DNA of 11,684 bases from RGIG5579 sp045531235 (GTDB taxonomy: Bacteria > Bacillota > Clostridia > Oscillospirales > SIG627), in assembly GCA_045531235.1 (NCBI GenBank), contig JAZSDQ010000010.1, forward strand, positions 1-11,684. The letters run 5' to 3'. This document shows positions 8,317 through 11,684 of the stretch, piece by piece. The notes under the pieces are model-generated. The model searched no databases and had not been told where the DNA came from. It saw only the letters and a program-made list of their open reading frames with translations. Position numbers and translations under genes: made by a program. The stretch's first letter is position 1, and each line of letters begins with the position of its first letter.

Positions 8317-9821
8317 TGGCAACCTTTATCAATGAACCCTCCCACACTTTTAACGAATATTTATTGATTCCCGGTTATTCTTCCAGTGAGTGTGTACCTG
8401 CCAATGTTTCTTTGAAAACTCCCTTGGTAAAATTCAAAAAGGGTGAAGAATCGGCGATCACTATGAATATACCTATGGTATCTGCAATTATGCAGTCCGT
8501 ATCCGGAGATCGGCTCGCCATTGCTCTTGCAGTGGAGGGCGGCGTTTCCTTCATCTATGGATCTCAGACCATTGAAGACGAAGCCAATATGGTAAGAAGA
8601 GCAAAGAACTATAAGGCAGGCTTTGTAAAGAGCGATTCCAACATCAGCCCTGAAGCTACTCTTAAAGATGTTGTTGCATTGAAAGAGGCAACCGGTCATT
8701 CTACCGTTGCTGTCACCAGTGATGGCACGGCAGACGGAAAGCTTCTTGGTATTGTGACCGGTAGAGATTACCGTGTCAGCCGTATGAGTCTTGATACGCC
8801 TGTTTCGGAGTTTATGACTCCTCTTGAAAAGCTTGTTACGGCAAAAGAGGGAATATCATTGAAGGAAGCAAATGATATTATTTGGGACAACAAATTGAAT
8901 TCTCTTCCCATTGTTAACGAGGAAGGAAAGCTTTGCTATTTCGTTTTCCGTAAGGACTATGATACACATAAGCAGAACCCTAATGAACTTTTGGATCAGA
9001 GTAAGAGATACGTTGTTGGCGCAGGTATCAATACTCGCGACTATGCTGAAAGAGTTCCGGCTCTTGTAGAAGCAGGCGCTGACGTTCTTTGTATTGACTC
9101 TTCCGAAGGCTTTTCTGAATGGCAGAAGCTTACCATTGAGTGGATTCGCGCAAAATACGGCGACAGTGTTAAGGTTGGTGCCGGTAACGTCGTTGATGCA
9201 GAAGGCTTCCGTTTCTTGGCTGAATGCGGCGCTGACTTTATTAAAGTCGGTATCGGCGGCGGTTCTATCTGTATTACCCGTGAAACGAAGGGTATCGGCA
9301 GAGGACAGGCAACTGCGCTGATCGAAGTTTGCAAGGCAAGAGATGAATATTTTGAAGAAACCGGAATCTACGTTCCCGTTTGCTCCGATGGTGGTATCGT
9401 TTACGATCACCACATCACATTAGCCCTTGCAATGGGTGCAGATTTTGTAATGCTTGGCAGATATTTTGCCCGTTTCGATGAAAGCCCCACCAACAAAGTA
9501 AATATCGGCGGTACTTATTATAAAGAGTATTGGGGCGAAGGCTCCAGCCGCGCCCGCAACTGGCAGAGATATGATCTGGGTGGCGATAAGAAGCTATCAT
9601 TTGAGGAAGGCGTAGATTCCTACGTTCCTTATGCAGGAAGCTTAAAAGACAATGTTGCTCTTTCTTTGAGCAAAGTAAAGTCTACCATGTGCAATTGCGG
9701 AGCTCTTACCATAGCTGAACTACAGAAAAAAGCGAAGCTTACCTTGGTATCTGCAACGAGTATTGTAGAGGGCGGTGCCCACGACGTTATTCAAAAGGAA
9801 AAAGGCCCTTCCATCAAGTAA
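8316..9821 (+). CDS. guaB: IMP dehydrogenase, Tritrichomonas-like type, with CBS pair
   Basis: This 501-residue protein oxidises IMP to XMP with NAD+, the first step from IMP to GMP. The TIM-barrel catalytic domain is interrupted by a CBS-pair insertion at about residues 100-215. The active-site loop is GGGSICITRETKGIGRGQ with the nucleophile C319. D261, D358 in CSDGG, and the mobile-flap R418-Y419 in NWQRYDLGG are present. I recognise the whole chain as closely similar to the protist Tritrichomonas foetus enzyme, including the same residue numbers. It differs from usual bacterial GuaB proteins, whose loop continues differently after SICTTR. The start is set by GGAG (8304-8307) at 8 nt and by the TAATG overlap with the pyrB stop. 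GMP reductase is excluded by the CBS insertion and the RY flap. No clear terminator follows. Confidence 0.95.
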   Translation: MATFINEPSHTFNEYLLIPGYSSSECVPANVSLKTPLVKFKKGEESAITMNIPMVSAIMQSVSGDRLAIALAVEGGVSFIYGSQTIEDEANMVRRAKNYKAGFVKSDSNISPEATLKDVVALKEATGHSTVAVTSDGTADGKLLGIVTGRDYRVSRMSLDTPVSEFMTPLEKLVTAKEGISLKEANDIIWDNKLNSLPIVNEEGKLCYFVFRKDYDTHKQNPNELLDQSKRYVVGAGINTRDYAERVPALVEAGADVLCIDSSEGFSEWQKLTIEWIRAKYGDSVKVGAGNVVDAEGFRFLAECGADFIKVGIGGGSICITRETKGIGRGQATALIEVCKARDEYFEETGIYVPVCSDGGIVYDHHITLALAMGADFVMLGRYFARFDESPTNKVNIGGTYYKEYWGEGSSRARNWQRYDLGGDKKLSFEEGVDSYVPYAGSLKDNVALSLSKVKSTMCNCGALTIAELQKKAKLTLVSATSIVEGGAHDVIQKEKGPSIK

Positions 9822-9840
9822 TTTTTCCGATGAATGCGCC

Positions 9841-9869
9841 TTGACATTCCATTTACGGTATGGTAAAAT
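9841..9869 (+). promoter_or_regulatory. Sigma-A (sigma-70) promoter for the purE-purF leader
   Basis: A perfect -35 box TTGACA (9841-9846) is followed by exactly 17 bp and a -10 box TAAAAT (9864-9869), with an extended -10 TGG immediately before it. Transcription should begin near 9876, about ten bases ahead of the riboswitch stem P1. It lies 19 bp after the guaB stop, which gives the purine genes a promoter of their own in addition to any read-through from the pyr-guaB operon. Confidence 0.88.
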
Positions 9870-9883
9870 TAACTGTAATTTTA
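9864..9883. repeat. Perfect inverted repeat over the -10 box and start site
   Basis: TAAAATTA (9864-9871), a 4-base spacer ACTG and TAATTTTA (9876-9883) form a perfect 8-bp inverted repeat. It contains the -10 box and the predicted transcription start. Because transcription should begin within it, the RNA would carry only one arm, so a DNA-level operator is more likely than an RNA hairpin. It does not look like the B. subtilis PurR box. It could also be a chance product of AT-rich promoter sequence. Confidence 0.5.
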
Positions 9884-9885
9884 TA

Positions 9886-9975
9886 GTGTTCCTTGTGACT
9901 GACGGAATATGTGGATTACCACGGAGGAGCAGGGAATGAGAAGGTCATCTCGACCGATAGCCGACCGTCTGGGCG
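9886..9975 (+). promoter_or_regulatory. ZTP (pfl motif) riboswitch aptamer upstream of purE
   Basis: The conserved core is GUGACUGACGG (9895-9905), hairpin P2 GUGG-AUUA-CCAC (9911-9922), GGAGGAGC (9923-9930) and, after a linker, GCCGACCGUCUGGGC (9960-9974). Stem P1 pairs 9888-9895 with 9930-9937 (8 bp, two G-U). A small linker hairpin pairs 9943-9946 with 9952-9955. P3 pairs 9960-9962 with 9972-9974. The pseudoknot pairs GACGG (9901-9905) with CCGUC (9965-9969). Both strands differ from the common GGCGG/CCGCC at one matching position, so complementarity is kept. ZTP riboswitches sense the alarmone ZMP/ZTP (AICAR phosphates), which builds up when 10-formyl-THF is short, and raise purine and one-carbon gene expression. 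The purE-purF context agrees. Confidence 0.92.
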
Positions 9976-10008
9976 TATTTAGCTTTCGTAGTTAAGTGCG
10001 CCCTTTTT
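9971..10008 (+). terminator. Riboswitch-controlled intrinsic terminator
   Basis: Bases 9971-9984 pair with 9990-10003 to make a 14-bp stem (GGGCG at the base with CGCCC; three internal G-U pairs) closed by a UUCGU loop and followed directly by five T residues (10004-10008). The first four bases of the 5' arm are the 3' side of aptamer stem P3 and its flank. Ligand-stabilised P3 and this hairpin are therefore mutually exclusive, which predicts an ON switch: ZTP bound, terminator disrupted, purE transcribed. It is also the first convincing terminator after guaB. Confidence 0.93.
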
Positions 10009-10035
10009 GCGTTAAAAAATGATTTAGGAGCGAAT

Positions 10036-10530
10036 ATGAAAAAAGTTGGAATTGTTATGGGAAGCGACAGCGATCTTCCCGTAGTCAGAAAAGCAGTAGA
10101 TACCTTAAAAAGTCTTGATATCCCCTTTGAGATTCATGTGTATTCTGCGCACCGTACCCCTGAAGAAGCAAGAGATTTTGCACTCAATGCCAGAGCACGC
10201 GGATTTGGTGTTATGATTGCTGCTGCCGGCATGGCAGCGCATCTGGCAGGCGCCATCGCGGCAAATACTACTTTGCCCGTGATTGGTATTCCTTGTAAAT
10301 CTTCAAATTTTGACGGTCTGGATGCTCTTCTTTCTACAGTAATGATGCCCAGCGGAATTCCCGTTGCAACCGTTGCGGTAGACGGAGCCACCAACGCCGC
10401 GCTTCTTGCTGCCGAGATCTTAGCTGTCAGTGATGACGCCCTTGCAGCAAAGCTTGATGCTAAGAGAAAGGCTGATGCAGAGAAGGTCTTGGAAAAGGAT
10501 CGCAAGGTTGTAAGCGAATTTCAAAACTAA
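10036..10530 (+). CDS. purE: N5-carboxyaminoimidazole ribonucleotide mutase, class I PurE
   Basis: PurE converts N5-CAIR to CAIR in de novo purine synthesis. The protein is 164 residues with the class I pattern: GSDSD (residues 9-13) and SAHRTP (37-42) with H39, AAAGMAAHLAG (62-72), GIPCKSSNFDGLDALL (84-99) and MPSGIPVATV. Class II AIR carboxylases have a different active-site pattern (SAHKT, GRSNALS), so class I is favoured. That normally implies a PurK partner making N5-CAIR, which is not in this window. The ATG follows TAGGAG (10025-10030) at 5 nt and lies 27 nt after the terminator T-run, so expression should depend on the ZTP switch. The C-terminal charged helix (from about residue 134) is normal for the family. 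Confidence 0.96.
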   Translation: MKKVGIVMGSDSDLPVVRKAVDTLKSLDIPFEIHVYSAHRTPEEARDFALNARARGFGVMIAAAGMAAHLAGAIAANTTLPVIGIPCKSSNFDGLDALLSTVMMPSGIPVATVAVDGATNAALLAAEILAVSDDALAAKLDAKRKADAEKVLEKDRKVVSEFQN

Positions 10531-10544
10531 CGGAGCTATTATTT

Positions 10545-10580
10545 ATGAACCATAAAGAAACCTTGGAAAGGAGAAAATAA
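10545..10580 (+). CDS. Possible 11-residue leader peptide coupled to purF
   Basis: ATG 10545 opens an 11-codon frame (MNHKETLERRK) ending in TAA at 10578-10580, whose last base is the first base of the purF ATG. GGAG at 10532-10535 is 9 nt upstream, a workable ribosome binding site. The purF ribosome binding site (AAAGGAG, 10567-10573) lies inside it. The TAATG junction repeats the style of pyrD-pyrF and pyrB-guaB, so translation could be coupled. With only 11 codons, chance occurrence is quite possible. Confidence 0.25.
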   Translation: MNHKETLERRK

Positions 10581-11684
10581 TGGGTGGATTTTTTGGTGTA
10601 GTCAGTTCCAGAGATGCTATTTCCGATGTATTTTTCGGAACAGACTACCATTCGCATTTAGGCACGCGCCGTGCAGGTGTTGCAGCATACGACCCTGAAA
10701 TCGGCCTTCAGAGAGAAATCAAGAACATTCAGAATTCTCCATTCAGAACGAGATTTGAACATATTTTTGAAGAAATGAAGGGAACGAGTGCCATCGGTTG
10801 CATTAGTGACTATTATCCTCAGCCGCTTTTGATTCGTTCTTTGCTTGGTACATTTGCTATTACCATAGTAGGCGCTGTAAATAACGCCGAGGAACTTGCG
10901 GAGAAGTATTTGAATTGCAGCTCCGGCGGTCATTTTGATGCAATGACAGGCGGTAAGCTGAATGTTACCGAACTTGTTGCAGCTTTGATCAGCGAAAAAT
11001 CAAGTTTTGCCGAAGGTATTCAATTCGCGCAAAAAGAGGTGGAAGGTTCGCTTACTCTCTTGATTTTGACCGATGAAGGTAAAATTATCGCAGCACGCGA
11101 TAGCCTGGGAAGGCTTCCTGTTTTGATTGGCAAGAATGAAGACGGCTACTGTGTTTCCTTTGAGTCATTTGCCATAGAAAAACTTGATTATGAAAAAATA
11201 AAAGAGCTTGGTCCCGGCGAGATCGTTGAGCTTTCTACAGATGGCATCAACTGTCTGAAGGAAGCTGGTAAAGAAATGAGGATCTGCTCTTTTCTTTGGA
11301 GCTACTACGGCTATCCAACCTCAACCTATGAAGGGAAAAACGTTGAGGTGATGCGTTATCGCAACGGTCAGATTATGGCAAAGAGCGATAAAAAAACGCG
11401 TAATGCTGAAAATGTTGACTATGTTGGCGGCGTTCCCGATTCAGGCACACCACATGCCATCGGTTATGCGCAGGAAAGTGACATTCCCTTTGCCAGAGCA
11501 TTTATCAAATATACTCCTACCTGGTCAAGAAGCTTTACGCCCACCGGTCAAAAGGAGAGGAATCAAATTGCAAAAATGAAAATGATTCCCGTTCACGAAT
11601 TGATTCAAGGCAAGAGTCTGCTTTTCGTGGATGACTCCATTGTTCGCGGTACCCAACTGAAGGAAACCGTTGATTTCCTTTACA
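10580..11684 (+). CDS. purF: PurF-like amidophosphoribosyltransferase, degenerate glutaminase (3' truncated)
   Basis: The frame is open to the right edge, giving about 368 residues; the C terminus is missing. PurF makes 5-phosphoribosylamine from PRPP and glutamine, the first purine step. The phosphoribosyltransferase part is recognisable by VPDSGTPHAIGYA, the KYTPTWSRSFTPTGQ flexible loop and the PRPP signature FVDDSIVRGTQL (near 349-360). The N-terminal Ntn glutaminase domain is degenerate. It starts MGGFFGV, with Gly at the place of catalytic Cys1; LGTRRAG replaces LQHRGQxSAG; and VGAVNN (97-102) replaces the HNGNL oxyanion-hole motif. It resembles a PurF paralogue group I recall from Bacteroides and gut Clostridia with the same MGGFFG start. 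Without glutaminase it may use free ammonia, a partner, or have another role (inference). AAAGGAG (10567-10573) precedes the ATG by 6 nt. Confidence 0.85.
   Translation, partial: MGGFFGVVSSRDAISDVFFGTDYHSHLGTRRAGVAAYDPEIGLQREIKNIQNSPFRTRFEHIFEEMKGTSAIGCISDYYPQPLLIRSLLGTFAITIVGAVNNAEELAEKYLNCSSGGHFDAMTGGKLNVTELVAALISEKSSFAEGIQFAQKEVEGSLTLLILTDEGKIIAARDSLGRLPVLIGKNEDGYCVSFESFAIEKLDYEKIKELGPGEIVELSTDGINCLKEAGKEMRICSFLWSYYGYPTSTYEGKNVEVMRYRNGQIMAKSDKKTRNAENVDYVGGVPDSGTPHAIGYAQESDIPFARAFIKYTPTWSRSFTPTGQKERNQIAKMKMIPVHELIQGKSLLFVDDSIVRGTQLKETVDFLY

Noticed and set aside
9797..9821. Small inverted repeat GGAA/TTCC (9797-9800 with 9809-9812) near the end of guaB, followed by a short T-run, as a possible guaB terminator
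   Set aside because: The stem is only 4 bp with an 8-base loop, lies in coding sequence, and the T-run is about 10 nt away. It does not make a credible intrinsic terminator.
9886..10008. Purine (guanine/PRPP), THF or T-box leader as alternatives for the purE leader
   Set aside because: The GUGACUG core, P2 GUGG/CCAC and GCCGACC-UCUGGGC elements fit ZTP. No purine-riboswitch three-way junction, THF core or T-box sequence is visible.
10580..11684. purF read as a pseudogene
   Set aside because: The frame is intact to the window edge, the PRPP site is preserved, and I recall a family with the same MGGFFG start. The missing cysteine looks like a lineage trait rather than decay.
1..11684. Mobile elements, CRISPR arrays, tRNA/rRNA genes or a novel defence-type system
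   Set aside because: I saw no transposase-like frames, repeat-spacer structure, tRNA-like folds or foreign-looking genes. Every gene belongs to nucleotide biosynthesis.

Overview
The window is a compact, entirely plus-strand stretch of nucleotide-biosynthesis genes from what looks like an anaerobic, gut-type Clostridia (Firmicutes) genome. The reasons are AGGAGG-type ribosome binding sites, a PyrK/PyrD (class 1B, NAD-linked) dihydroorotate dehydrogenase, a ZTP riboswitch with an intrinsic terminator, and moderate GC content with very short or overlapping gene junctions. The species cannot be named from the sequence.

Layout: positions 1-8316 carry seven pyrimidine genes in one apparent operon: pyrC (5' end cut off by the window), carB, pyrK, pyrD, pyrF, pyrE and pyrB. 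They cover carbamoyl phosphate to UMP except for carA, which is not between pyrC and carB. Junctions range from a 39-bp gap to 1-13-bp overlaps. guaB (8316-9821) overlaps the pyrB stop codon by one base, so the first committed step to GMP is translationally coupled to the pyrimidine operon. Two proteins here are unusual. PyrB carries a C-terminal zinc module like that of the ATCase regulatory chain PyrI, but no PyrI nucleotide-binding domain. GuaB is of the Tritrichomonas foetus type, down to identical residue numbers in the active site.

The only substantial intergenic region (9822-10035) is dense with control elements. It has a near-consensus sigma-A promoter (9841-9869) whose -10 box lies in a perfect 8-bp inverted repeat. 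A ZTP riboswitch aptamer follows (about 9886-9975), then a 14-bp terminator hairpin with a T-run (9971-10008) whose 5' arm competes with aptamer stem P3. This leader controls purE (10036-10530) and purF (10580 to the right edge, incomplete). PurF keeps the PRPP-binding motif but has lost the catalytic N-terminal cysteine and the other glutaminase landmarks.

Together the region makes UMP, commits IMP to GMP, and starts a purine operon that is switched on when the purine/folate alarmone ZTP accumulates. Because no convincing terminator follows guaB, the ZTP-controlled terminator may also decide whether pyr-guaB transcripts read through into purE-purF. No mobile elements, tRNA/rRNA genes or CRISPR arrays were seen.
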